From Mikania micrantha (Eukaryota > Streptophyta > Magnoliopsida > Asterales > Asteraceae), in contig CM018690.1 of the NCBI GenBank assembly GCA_009363875.1, forward strand, positions 3,398,788-3,462,787: DNA of 64,000 bases. The letters run 5' to 3'. The position numbers were made by a program, and so were the translations under genes. The notes below the pieces were generated by a model. It did no database searches. It had not been told where the DNA came from and was given only the letters and a program-made list of their open reading frames with translations. Shown here one piece after another: positions 1 to 10,374 of this stretch (its first letter is position 1; every line of letters starts with the position of its first letter).

Positions 1-1486
1 CATAGAAGGTTCGCCAATAGGGAGAGGGTTCGACCACCTGGACACCCGACTATCAAGGTTCGGCTCTGGTGGGGTTTGCATGAATGGTTCGGGAACACTA
101 GGGTTTGGGTCTCATAAGGTTCGGCTAATGATGATTGACGAACCAAGGGTTCGTTCTGGTGCATGGTTCGCCAATCTAGAAGGTTCGCTACCCCCATATA
201 GGTTCGCCACCCTCATCTCAGCACTCAACAGGTTCGCCCACTGATTTGTTTCCACGAGCCCTGCAACTTGCCATCATCACCGATCTGTTGCAACAATTTC
301 GTGGCTTCCTAGCACTCCTACTGATGGTCCCTACTCCAAGGAATATTCGAATAGGGTTCTTAGGGCTGCGTGGGTCTCGGTTGTGCAGTGAATAAACAAA
401 GTAGTCAACCAAGATAGAAAACCCTAACTTTAACGAGTTTCATGGTCTCATACCTCGATTTATAGTGGTTATCTCTTCCGATTAGTTGTACTTCCGTGTA
501 GTATGAGTCGAGAGCTTCGCGTGGACACCAAGAACGCCCGATTTCGTCTCCAAACGAGTGAGATTTTTAAGGTTGAAGATGATAATTCTTGAGGGAGAGA
601 GATGGACGGGAATGGAGCTAGAGAGAGAAGAAGATGTGTGAAAAATGAGATGAAAGTCTCATTTAAGACTTTAAATACCCCGAGGGTATTCGGGTTCGTT
701 TTGGTTGCTCGGTTTTCGTCTCCGTTGCGTTTCCAGATCGTAACGAGTGTAACTACGTAATTTAAATAAAAGAACTTTATTTTAATTGTTTGGAATTTAT
801 TATTTCTATTAAATATTTCAGATATTATTTATTTGAATTATTTGTCGTATTTAATATTATTTTTACGCGTTTTATTATTTATTCGCGTATTTTGGTTTAC
901 GCGCTTTAATTAAAATAGTTTCTTTTAAATTTTATTCATGATGAGTTTCAAAATTGTAAAACAGGAAATATAATATTTCCTTAAATTTATTATCGTTCGA
1001 AATGTCTTCGTTTTCGTTATCGTTTCTTCAGAAAACGTCACTTACGCGCGTTTTCGTACAGAGCGCTAACTGTACGAACACGATCGTACGTTTCACTTTC
1101 TGATTTTGTTTTCTACTTTTTAGTCATCATTTCAGATTGTTAAACCTTAGATTTATTCGTACAGATCGTCACCTATACGAATGATTCGTCGGTTTAGCAT
1201 TCCGTATCAACAACTGTTAATGTTTTGTTCTTGTTTATCCTCACGTACGTTTAAACCTAATAATACAAAATCAAACATGTTTGCATCTGTCCATGATTGT
1301 CTGGTGTGTTTCTGACTGTTTAAACCATAAGGTTTAAAGCAGAATATCAGAAACATCGTGTATTGGTTTATGTTTAACATCAAATGTAAATAGCTTCTAA
1401 GTATTTTTCCTCAATTGTATCTGAGTTACCGTACAGGTTACTGTACAGATTACTGTTCCGGTAACGATTCCGGCACCGATGTTACA
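1..1486 (-). mobile_element. LTR fragment, truncated by window start
   Basis: No coding domain is visible. Positions 1-250 are dense in the hexamer GGTTCG at irregular 10-25 bp spacing. Positions 415-1486 align by eye with 42160-43213: both share the phrase around 'agcttcgcgtgg', a GA-rich stretch, 'ttcgggttcgttt', and the same right end GATGTTACA, here at 1486. The left end is outside the window. Minus orientation is inferred from related LTRs in the window that carry a TATA-like block readable on that strand. The five bases after the terminus (ACATC) are a candidate target duplication that cannot be checked here. Confidence 0.55.
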
Positions 1487-1975
1487 ACATCTATAGAGAC
1501 GACAAAAGTCGTCGCTACGTATCTACAAGTGTACACTTATAATACGTCAGTCAACGTAAGGACGAAAGTCTTTTTTTCAATATCTTTATGGCGACGACAT
1601 GTCATCGCTAAAAAAGGAATTTAATATTTTTCTTTTAATCAGTGACAAAAGAAGAAAAACACGGAGTGTTCTATATCGACGACGTATCGTCACTATAAAT
1701 TTTCACCACTCCCGCCAAAGAAAATAATTTCCCCGCCCTTTATTTACTTATTATATTATAATATAATTATTTCAATTTAATTTATTTTTTTAATTACCTC
1801 TTTTGCGATGACACGTTGTCCTTGTAGTTCTCATTATAGAGACACGTATAGCGACGACACTTGAAGGCTATAGATATGAGACTGTAGTGACGATGGTTTT
1901 AACGAAAAGATGTCGTTGCTATAGCTCAAAAAGGCCTATAGCAACGACATGTCATCGCTATAGGTCTCTGTGTTT
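1487..1975. mobile_element. CACTA-like subterminal repeat fragment
   Basis: The stretch contains repeated copies in both orientations of a motif close to 'gcgacgacatgtcatcgct'. Examples lie at about 1497-1515, 1590-1612, 1675-1692, 1848-1860 and 1938-1962. Clustered short inverted motifs like this are typical of the subterminal regions of CACTA (En/Spm) transposons. No CACTA terminus and no transposase frame is visible, so this is a fragment. Another DNA transposon class with similar subterminal repeats is possible. Confidence 0.4.
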
Positions 1976-2110
1976 TTGTTACCTTACTGCCGATTGGTGT
2001 AATATGAAAGTGTGTGTGTATATAGTAATATGATCATATACAAACAAATACAATTATTTGTAAAAATGGTATGAACCAATTATTTGTTGACACATGTAAC
2101 ACCACAGTGT
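1976..2110. other. Intergenic flank of the compound LTR element
   Basis: No gene is seen. Positions 2046-2100 resemble 22820-22875 (both contain 'tttgtaaaa.tgg.atgaaccaatt'), so this is part of a dispersed repeat whose other copy lies beyond the gypsy insertion. Confidence 0.4.
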
Positions 2111-2115
2111 TACAC
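2111..2115. repeat. Left target-site duplication TACAC
   Basis: TACAC directly precedes the LTR start TGTGACATC. The same five bases follow the end of the third LTR at 21584-21588. Five base pairs is the usual duplication length for Ty3/gypsy elements. Confidence 0.85.
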
Positions 2116-2461
2116 TGTGACATCTCGCAAATTCCAAGTCAGCATTTATATTACTTTATTAATAATGTGTATTATTATATCATACGTGGCACTAGAATGC
2201 ATGCATTGAGTGTGACACGTGGCACAACAAACTGAACATGCCGATAATCTAGGGAATTATCGCACAACACACGCACGTGTCTTGAATAACGAACGTTGGT
2301 GAACGGATCAAACCACAGTACACTTTCACTGCACAATTAGGTTCCAGAGAACCTGAGTTAGTAGAACAACGCTTAAGTGTCGAGAAACGATGGTCGTATT
2401 CGAGAAATACGAGAAATTCGCTTCAAAACTATGAAGATGGGCTTATTGGGCTCAGCCGGGA

Positions 2462-2677
2462 CCCATCGCGGTACGCGATGGGCACCCAATTGGGCTTTCG
2501 CGGTACGCAAAGCCTGGGCGGGAGAATTTGAAGTCTCCGAAAAGCGTCGCGGTACGCGACGACCGATCATCTTCCACTTCCGCGGTACGCGACGTGATTC
2601 GGGAACCAGATGATTATTTTAATCGCCGCGATACGCGGAGATGATTTTTGGGCGGTGTCGCGGTACGCGACGAGCCC
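2462..2677. promoter_or_regulatory. Six-copy array of CGCG-GTA-CGCG dyads in LTR U3
   Basis: Six imperfect inverted repeats share the core CGCG, a 3-base centre (GTA or ATA) and CGCG. The flanks differ between copies yet remain complementary within a copy. Examples are CCCATCGCG with CGCGATGGG (2462-2482), CGTCGCG with CGCGACG (~2545), CCGCG with CGCGG (~2625), and GTCGCG with CGCGAC plus outer GGGC and GCCC (2650-2677). The array repeats at 10721-10936 and 18977-19192. It lies about 2 kb upstream of the TATA box. A dimeric protein site or a 3'-RNA hairpin set are both possible; the function is not known. Confidence 0.7.
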
Positions 2678-3316
2678 AGTTTCGCAGAATCTTTATTTAA
2701 CCAAGACTTAATCATTTTTGCCGATCCTTCACACCATCTTACGACTGAAACACTTCATCTCGACCATTTTTCACTCTGCAAACCATATTCTAACTTCTGG
2801 AAGCCATTAGAACTCTCTAAGGAAGCTTGTGTTGAGGAGATTAAAGCATAGGAACACCATTCATCAAACCACACAAGTTGGAGCTGCTGTGAAGGATACT
2901 CCAGATCTTCTTGAAGTCTTTCCTCTCTGTTCCAGCTTCATCTCAGTCTTCTTGGGCTATCTTGAGGTAGTTCTAGCCTCACTTCGTGTTTTTGGCACTT
3001 GAAATCACACATGCAAGGGGAAATACTCACATGCATAACCATCACACACCTAATCACGAAATGTTGATGTTGTGGATCTGTTTTTGATGATGTTACTTAC
3101 TGATTTGATGATTTAGCTATGATCTATGATGATTTTGATAAGATTAGATGGTTATGTGTTGATGTTATCACAAAATGAGTACTTTTGGGTACATGCATGT
3201 ATGATCTAAGTGGATTTACACGATTTTGGATATTGAAATGATGTTATAAGTGTTATTGATGATGATTTGCATGATTAGAATGATTGCTTATGGTCAAGAA
3301 ATGTCAAAGACATGAT

Positions 3317-3963
3317 AGTTACCATAAATGGTAACTTTAATGTTACAAAAATGTGCATTCTTGATGAAATGACCACATTGGTATGTTTAAATCTATAAGA
3401 TATGTTTAAAATGATGTTTAAGAATTAATATGATAGTTATTTGATGCATAGGAATGTTTAGAATTGTCAAAAACATGATTTTCATGAATGTTACTATAAA
3501 TAGTAACTTTTTATCACAAGTTTGCAAATGGATGATATGTATGATAATGTTATGAGTCTAACATGATTATTGGATGATAATATGATGATATTGATAGATT
3601 CGAGTTGTTGAATGATTGTATTTTGTGTATTTTTCACAAGTTACTAAATATAGTAACTTTATCTTGCAAAGTCGGGAATAGGAACATGCTAGCTATGATT
3701 TGATGGCTAATTATGACTAAAATTGTAATATTATATGATATTAGTTGTTAACTTGGTGAGATATGCTTATCTGTGCCAGCTTTCTAATTATAGAAACTTT
3801 TACGTGCAAACTATGTTAAATCGGCTATGTGTAACGAAGTGCTATTTGATAACATGATCATTTAGGATAAATATGCATGCTAGAATAATCGGAATGTGAT
3901 TTAATGCATGACTTGCCTAATGTGGAAACTTTCCTAAAATAGGAACTTACCATAAATAGTAAG
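3317..3963. promoter_or_regulatory. Set of AT-centred short dyads in LTR U3
   Basis: Short inverted repeats with an A/T centre occur at about 3318-3335 (GTTACCAT / ATGGTAAC), 3490-3507 (GTTACTAT / ATAGTAAC), 3639-3658 (GTTACTA / TAGTAAC), 3780-3796 (TTTCTA / TAGAAA), 3930-3946 (TTTCCTA / TAGGAA) and 3946-3963 (CTTAC / GTAAG). The arms change together between copies. The same set is present in the other two LTRs, shifted by 8259 and 16515 bases. No function is known. Confidence 0.55.
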
Positions 3964-4061
3964 TTTCCTCATAGGAATGATTTTGGTGTCCGTACACTTC
4001 ACACGACACCAAACCACACACTACACGATCACCTGATCCAAACCGTCACCAACGGGTCGTT

Positions 4062-4112
4062 AGGTCAAACACGGTCAACACGACCAACACGGTCAACCAC
4101 GGTCAACGTGAC
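4062..4112 (-). promoter_or_regulatory. Cluster of W-box-like TTGACC motifs
   Basis: GGTCAAC or GGTCAA occurs about five times in 50 bases. Read on the minus strand these are TTGACC, the W-box recognised by WRKY factors. The cluster lies about 530 bases upstream of the LTR TATA box and is present in all three LTRs. Regulatory use is inference. Confidence 0.4.
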
Positions 4113-4632
4113 CCGCATAACAACCAGGAGTTGTTTAGACATGAATACGGTCCTGTGAGACCAACACAAATATGATCGCAAACTTATAACACCTATGTGA
4201 TATAGGTAACTACTAGCCAGCGAGCTACTCCGTTCTCGTAAGAACGCACTCAAGCAGACTCAGGTGAGTTTACAGCCCCACTTTTACTCATTGAATGTTC
4301 TACAAATCTTTTGGGGTGAGAATGCTATGCAACTGCTTTAGATATATGACTGGTATGTCACAAAACTATTTTGAGTGTACTATTATCGCAACAAGTCCTC
4401 TCTACCCTTACCGTTAGTTGTGTACAAACGAGTCGTTATTACGTAGTACTACTGGGTTTGACCAACCCCACTCGGCAACAACGTTGACAGGATGTCATAA
4501 CGAGTGTAATATCGATGTTGATGTCGGGTTCCGCGATGACCCGCAGAGGCAAATGGAAACAGTCGAGTTTCGGTAAGATGACATGACACACTCTACGGAT
4601 CGTAGATCCAACAAAACTACTTACATACCCAG

Positions 4633-4640
4633 TATATATA
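4633..4640 (+). promoter_or_regulatory. LTR TATA box
   Basis: TATATATA in the context 'cccagtatatataactg' lies about 430 bases before the LTR 3' end, a sensible place for the U3/R boundary. The equivalents are at 12892-12899 and 21148-21155. A splice-donor-like CTCAGGTAAC follows at about 4716-4725. Confidence 0.55.
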
Positions 4641-5070
4641 ACTGATTTACTGTTTTCCAATACTTAAACCTGTGAACTCACCAACTTTATGTTGACACTC
4701 TTTAGCATGTATTCTCAGGTAACTAATGGAGCACACGCTAGGATGCGCACAAGGAAGCCTTAAGGAGTCTGGCTTGCATATAGACTCGTGTCCTAGGCAT
4801 TGTGTGAATTGGAAATGTTTTAAAACAATCTGAACATTGTAGTGTCTGTTAAACAGTTTACTTTCCGCTGCAACTTACTTATTTTATCAAACTATTTCCG
4901 CTGTTTATGTAATGATTATTCCGCTGCTTTGATTAAAAACTTGTTTGTCTTGAAACTGTGTGATTGTACAACTCATATAGAGTCGTTCTATATGACCATG
5001 AGCTGTGATCCTGGCCACGTCACACCACGTGGACTGACACCACGAGTGGGAATTTGGGGGTGTGACAGAC

Positions 5071-5083
5071 TGGTATCAGAGCC
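5071..5083 (+). other. Primer binding site, initiator tRNA-Met (internal region 1)
   Basis: TGGTATCAGAGCC starts three bases after the LTR end. It is complementary to the 3' end of plant initiator methionyl-tRNA, the usual minus-strand primer for this group. Confidence 0.9.
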
Positions 5084-5899
5084 TTGGTTATAGGGAACTA
5101 GGTTTGCATGTAGTGAACTTAGACTATAGCCACTGCTCTACATTAGACACTACACTAGTTTCACACAACACATTATGTGCTTAACTTAAACAATATGCTT
5201 TGTGACTTGATCTAACTCTTACGAACATGCATCCGGCACCCTTAGTGGGCGTTAACACTCAACTCCACATATGACCTATGCAAGGGAATTAGAGAAAAGG
5301 CGAACTCTAAACCGAAGAGGAAACTCTTCTATGCTATGAAGAAGACTCCTATAGCACAATCCAACTCAAATCGAACGCCTTTTTCCAACCTCTTTCTTGA
5401 GTGTAAACCCAGTCAAATGACGCATGTTTAAGGATTGTAACCTTAGTATCGACTCTCAGGAAGCAAAACTTCGAACCCGAGATTGTTAAGTAGCTTGAGA
5501 TTGAATGAACTAGAATGACTGTGTAAGATAAATTGACGATTATGGTGGCCAACGTAATCGTGAATTTATAGGTACATACAAATTCTGGCAAGTTGAATTG
5601 ATAAGCTACAACCATCAGGGAAACTGTATAGTACACCTCTGGAAGTGGAGATTCGAGCTCCGCTGTTTCCACCGAGTAGTTTATTTCTTTACTATATGAA
5701 GTATTGTACTATTGTTAGAACCGAGATGAGCGAGTTGTGCTCATACAAATCATTTTGGTAGCAGTAATCTCGTCAAACCTATGATCCTACTTTTGAAATG
5801 GTATCTTAAACTTATGATATATTTCCTCCCTACACATGCTTACACGCAATAACTCTAACAGTGAGTAATACAATATCTATTGTATATAGATACCAACAA
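5084..5899 (+). other. Untranslated leader of gypsy internal region 1
   Basis: This 816-base stretch lies between the primer site and gag. The open frames seen here on the minus strand are unrelated to retroelement proteins. The copy in the second unit differs by single-base indels near 5308 and 5384. It presumably contains packaging signals, but none can be recognised. Confidence 0.6.
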
Positions 5900-7087
5900 A
5901 TGGATGGTCAAGGAACGTATGTGCGCACTGACAACCCGTCAATCGATTCTGCGACTGTCGAGGCTATGGTAGAACAACTGGTTAACAAAGCCATTACGGA
6001 TTACGAGGCTGCATGCTTAAACAATGAGACAGGAAGTGAGATTCACAACAACAGCTCAAGAGGATGCACCTTCAAAACTTTCCTCAGCTACCATCCTCAA
6101 CCATACACGGGATCAGAAGGAGCGGTAGGACTGCTCCAATGGGTTAAGAGGGTCGAATCAATCTTCCACATGTGCCAGTGTTCTGAAGAAGACAAAGTGA
6201 AATTTGCTACCGGGACTCTAGAAGGACAAGCCCTCACTTGGTGGAATTCGCATGTCCAGACACTGAGTCTGGGGACTGCTAACTCAATTCCCTGGGAAAA
6301 CTTCGTCAAAATGTTGAAGGAAGAATACCATCCACAGAACGAAATCAAGGAACTGGAGCGGTTTTGGAATCACAAAATGGAAGGATCTGAAATCGAACAA
6401 TACACCACTCGATTTCACGAATGGTGTAAACAATACCCAGAAATGGTGACTCCGGACTACAGAAAGATCGATCCATACGTTAGTGGATTACCTAAACAAA
6501 TCCGAAGCCTGATTACCGCGACAGACCCCACACTCATTCAACCCACTATTTGTTTGGCTTATCATCTGACTAACCAAGCGGTAGCACAGGGTAAGCTACC
6601 CAAGAAGGGTGAACACCTGAAGCCTCAGGATCGCAAGCGCAAGTGGGAGCCTAGTCACAATCAAACTCCTTCTTCCCAACAAATGCAACTCCATAACCAG
6701 TCAGCAACAACTAGCGACTGTACTGCTACGCCATCCAGTACCAAGGGCAAGAATGCCTACCAAGGGAAATACCCTAAGTGCAAAAGATGCCCATATCATC
6801 ACAACGGCCAGTGTGAACGCTATCGATGTCGGAAATGCGGAAGAAACGGTCACATGGCCAAGGAGTGTAGAAGCAAGCCAGTTGGTAGCAAAGACAACCA
6901 GAAAGTCGTTAAAGGATGTTATAAGTGTGGCAAGCCTGGGCATTGGCGCAGGGATTGCCCACAGCTGAAGGAAAAAGAAAGCGTGACAATGGCCCCTGCA
7001 TTTGTAAATGACTCCAAAGAAGCAAAAGATGATCCTATCATTGTGACTGGTACGTTCCTTTTACATAATGCCTATGCTAGTATGTAA
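5900..7087 (+). CDS. gag: Gag polyprotein, gypsy unit 1
   Basis: An open frame of 395 codons runs from the ATG at 5900. The frame is open from 5861, but the earlier start would be GTG, so the ATG is preferred. The protein has a retrotransposon Gag core with the typical Ty3/gypsy motif containing a tryptophan pair (GQALTWWNSHV). A basic linker follows, then two CCHC zinc knuckles near nucleotides 6824-6870 and 6912-6960, preceded by another Cys/His-rich stretch. Gag forms the virus-like particle and packages the element RNA in the cytoplasm. The frame stops with TAA at 7085-7087, immediately before the protease active-site motif, where related elements usually continue into pol. This leaves a Gag-only product. 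The copy in unit 2 differs at only a few positions, including Ser to Tyr near the N-terminus. Confidence 0.88.
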   Translation: MDGQGTYVRTDNPSIDSATVEAMVEQLVNKAITDYEAACLNNETGSEIHNNSSRGCTFKTFLSYHPQPYTGSEGAVGLLQWVKRVESIFHMCQCSEEDKVKFATGTLEGQALTWWNSHVQTLSLGTANSIPWENFVKMLKEEYHPQNEIKELERFWNHKMEGSEIEQYTTRFHEWCKQYPEMVTPDYRKIDPYVSGLPKQIRSLITATDPTLIQPTICLAYHLTNQAVAQGKLPKKGEHLKPQDRKRKWEPSHNQTPSSQQMQLHNQSATTSDCTATPSSTKGKNAYQGKYPKCKRCPYHHNGQCERYRCRKCGRNGHMAKECRSKPVGSKDNQKVVKGCYKCGKPGHWRRDCPQLKEKESVTMAPAFVNDSKEAKDDPIIVTGTFLLHNAYASM

Positions 7088-10000
7088 TGTGATATCGGTG
7101 CTAAGAGTAGCCTGATGCTTAGCGAATTTAGTAAATGCTTAACATTACCCTGACATCCTTAGACTATAAGGGTTAACCGACTGTAAGCTGATTGAGACAC
7201 AACACATTTTCAAAGGACGCGCCTTGGTGTTGACGGGTCACGAATTTGAGATCGACCTAATCTCAGTATCTCCCGGAAACTTTGATGCAGTGGTGGGGAC
7301 ATACTAGTAACTACAGACCAAGCAGAGAGTGTGTGCAATAAGAAGATAGATCAATGTTACGTTGTCAAATGGAAATCAGATCCCTATTCAGAGAGAACGA
7401 CGGAGGATAACGCAAAACACCCTGTCATAGGCTGGCAAGCACCTACAGAAAGGATACTCAACGATATTAGTTCGTATCACGAAACAAACATAGAAGGAAA
7501 TAAAAATGGAAGATATTGAAGTTGTTTGTAATTATCCCAAAGATCTACCTGGACTACCCCAAAGCGACAAGTGGAGTTTCAGGTAGAACTCACACCGTGA
7601 GCCGCACAAACCGTCAAAGCGCCATACCACTTGGCCCAACTAAGATACAAGAAACTGACTAATCAATTGCAAGAGTTGTTAGGCAAAGAGTTAACCAGAC
7701 CAAGATTATCAACATGAGGAGCACCAGTCCTGCTTGTGAGAGAGAAAGGTCTTTCCGAATGTGTATCGACTACCGGGAATTAAGCATGGTGACAAACGGG
7801 AATCGATACCATTACCACGAATGGGCGCGCTGTTAGACTAGTTGTAAGAGTCAAGCTATTACCCAAAAATCGCCTTGAGAACCGATTACCATCAAAGGGG
7901 GATACAGGAAGAGGACAAACCCAAGACAACCTTTAGGACACGAGATTGACATTACGAATGTTTGGTCATGCCCTTCGGACTGACCAACGCACCAGCCGTA
8001 TTCATTGACCTTATGAATCAAGTGTGCAAACCATGTCTCGATAAATTCGTAATGGTACTTATTGTCGATATCCTGATTTACTCCAAGAACCAGGAGAAAC
8101 AGCTGAGCAATTGAGGCTTGTCTTGGGGCCACCGAAGACCGAGCAACTATACGCGAAATTCTCTAAATGCGATTTTTGGATTCGCAAAGTCAACTTTCTT
8201 GGACACATGGTTAACAAGAAAGGGATACCTGTAGACCCAGCCAAGATCGAGACCATTAAGAACTGGACAGCACCAAAGACTTCGACTGAGGTGCGACAGT
8301 TTCTGGGATTGGCCGGGTACTACAGGCGATCTATTGAGGGATCCTCGAAGGTCGCACAAATCATTGACTTCCCTTACGCACAAAGACAAGAAATTCGAAT
8401 GGGGTGAGAAACAAGAAGCTGCTTTCGACTTGTTGAAGCAGAAATTGTGCAGTGCACCTATTCTATCACTACCAGACGGGTGCGAAGACTTTGTAGTTTA
8501 TTGTGACGCGTCAAAACAAGGACTCGGTTGTGTATTGAAGCAACGCGAGAAGGTGATAGCTCATGCGTCACGACAATTGAAAGTGCACGAAAAGAACTAC
8601 ACGACTCATGACTTGGAATCGGGAGCCGTAGTGTTCGCACGAAAGATCTAGTGACACTACCTATCCGACACGAAATGCACGATATTCATCAATCATAAGA
8701 GACTGCAACACACCTTCGACCAGAAGGGACTGAACATGAGACAACTCAGATGGGACTAGCTGATAGGAAATTGTGATTGTACTATCAAGTACCACATTGG
8801 AAAAACTAACGTAGTAGCCGACGCGATGAGCCGGAAAGAAACAACCAAGGGCGTATGTGCACTACAACTTACGACTCACTCGGAGCTACCCAATCAGAAT
8901 CCGAACTACACAACAGGAAGCTCTGAGGGTCGAGGACCTCACTCATTTACCCCTGCGTGACACGGATAAACAGATGAAGGTGAAGGCCGACGTAACCTAC
9001 TATCTTATGGATCGGAACTGGATTCCACACTACGGAGGACTGAGAGGCGTAGTGATGGATGAAGCTCAAAGGAGCCAACATTCTTTACATCCGGTCCCTG
9101 ACACAATATACCGTGACCTAAAGATGACCCATCGGCGGCCGAGCGTGAAGGCAGAATTAACAACTTACGTGGGTAAGTGGTTAACGTGCTCAAAGGTCCA
9201 GATGGAGTACCAAAAGCCATCAAGGCTGTTTCAACAACCCAAGATACCAATGTGGAAATGGAGGAAGAGTCCTATGGACTTAATAACTAAACTGCCAAGG
9301 ACGGCAAGTGGGTGCGATACTGTTTGAATAATCGTTGAACGACTAACGAAGCCTGCACACTTACTACCCATCAAGGAGACCGACTAACTAGAAGAACAGG
9401 ATCGAATTTACCTGAAGGAAGTGGCCACTCGACGTGAAGTGCCAACCTTGATCATCTCTAACCGCGACAACGGATTTACGTCACATTTCTGGAAATCCTA
9501 TCATCAGACATTGGGCACAAGATTTGGGTATGAGAACCGTTAACATCCGCAAACTGATGGGCAGAGCGAACGAACTATACAGAGATTGGAAAACGCACTT
9601 CGAGCATGTGTCAATAACTATGACAATAGCTGGGAGACTCGCTTACCGTTAGTTAAGTCCTCGTACAACAATACTTATCACACGAGTATACAAGCTGCAA
9701 CGTTCGAAGCACTCTAGGGACGTAAGTGTCGATCATTCATTTGTTGGGCAGAAGTTGTGAAAGCCAACTGACAAGCCTCGAACTTGTGCACAAAACGACC
9801 AAGAAAATCGCGCAAATACGTAACAGAATGGCAGCAGCTTGAGACCGACAAAAGAGCTATGCCGACAAGAGACGCAAACCTTTGGAATTCCAAATGGGAG
9901 ACCGAGTACTTCTTAAAGTCTCGCCTTGGAAGGGGGTGATTCGATTCGGGAAACTGGGAAAGCTAAACCCTCGTTACATTTGTCCATTCGAGATCACAAA

Positions 10001-10274
10001 ACGAATAGGCCCCGTGACCTACGAACTACAGCTACCGCAAGAATTGAATAGTGTACACAACGTGTTTCACGTTTCAAATCTCAAGAAATGTTTATCAAAC
10101 GAAACGCTCGCAATTCCAGTAGAGGAAATCCAGATTGACGAACAACTGCACTTCGTTGAGGAACCGGTGGAAATCATGGACCGGGAAATCAAGAAGTTGA
10201 AACTTAGAATGATACCCATTGTGAAAGTCCAATGGAACTCACGGCGAGGGCCTGAATACACATGGAAACGATAG
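7088..10274 (+). pseudogene. pol: Degenerate pol (protease, RT, RNase H, integrase, chromodomain-like), gypsy unit 1
   Basis: The protease motif is D-I-G (7091-7099) instead of D-T/S-G. The RT region around 7960-8100 shows the MPFGLTNAP motif, but the FIDD-type box reads L-I-V-D, with Val at 8064-8066 replacing a catalytic Asp. The RT connection domain (8111-8407) has FLGH and RQFLGLAGYYRR. RNase H (8334-8651) has the CDAS and DLE motifs and ends at a TAG. Integrase spans ~8850-9780 with the GQSERT motif, but the central Asp is Asn at 9460-9462 (ISNRD). The C-terminal 9882-10274 frame has the GPF/Y-like module (CPFEITKRIGPVTYEL) and a chromodomain-like tail ending early at TAG. Multiple in-frame stops and shifts separate these parts. 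The chromodomain points to a Tekay/Del-type chromovirus. No active enzyme can come from this copy. Confidence 0.88.
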
Positions 10275-10361
10275 GACCAAATGATGGGAAATATTTTCAC
10301 TTGTTCACAAACTAGCCAAACACCGACAACACGAACTGAATTTCGGGACGAAATTCCTATT

Positions 10362-10374
10362 AACTGGGGGATGA
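10362..10374 (+). other. Polypurine tract, unit 1
   Basis: AACTGGGGGATGA directly precedes the second LTR. It is preceded by 'tttcgggacgaaattcc', common before the 3' LTR in this group. It primes plus-strand DNA synthesis. Confidence 0.8.

Larger units (their letters stand above)
2116..5067 (+). repeat. LTR 1 of compound gypsy element
   Basis: It begins TGTGACATCTCGC and ends GGGGGTGTGACA. It is 2952 bp, the same length as LTR 2. Two differences from LTR 2 were seen: A in 'cgcaaagcc' near 2510, and C in 'gttctacaa' near 4300. It contains a dyad array (2462-2677), a second set of AT-centred dyads (3317-3963), GGTCAAC repeats (4062-4112) and a TATA box (4633-4640). Two short frames open in this LTR are conserved in all three copies only because the LTRs are nearly identical; they are not genes. 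Confidence 0.92.

Noticed and set aside
2377..2613. 78-codon frame and an overlapping minus-strand frame, repeated at 10636 and 18892
   Set aside because: They lie across the dyad array in the LTR; conservation only reflects LTR identity and there is no domain.
5349..5672. 107-codon minus-strand frame in the gypsy leader
   Set aside because: It is antisense to the leader, shortened by an indel in the second copy, and has no recognisable domain.
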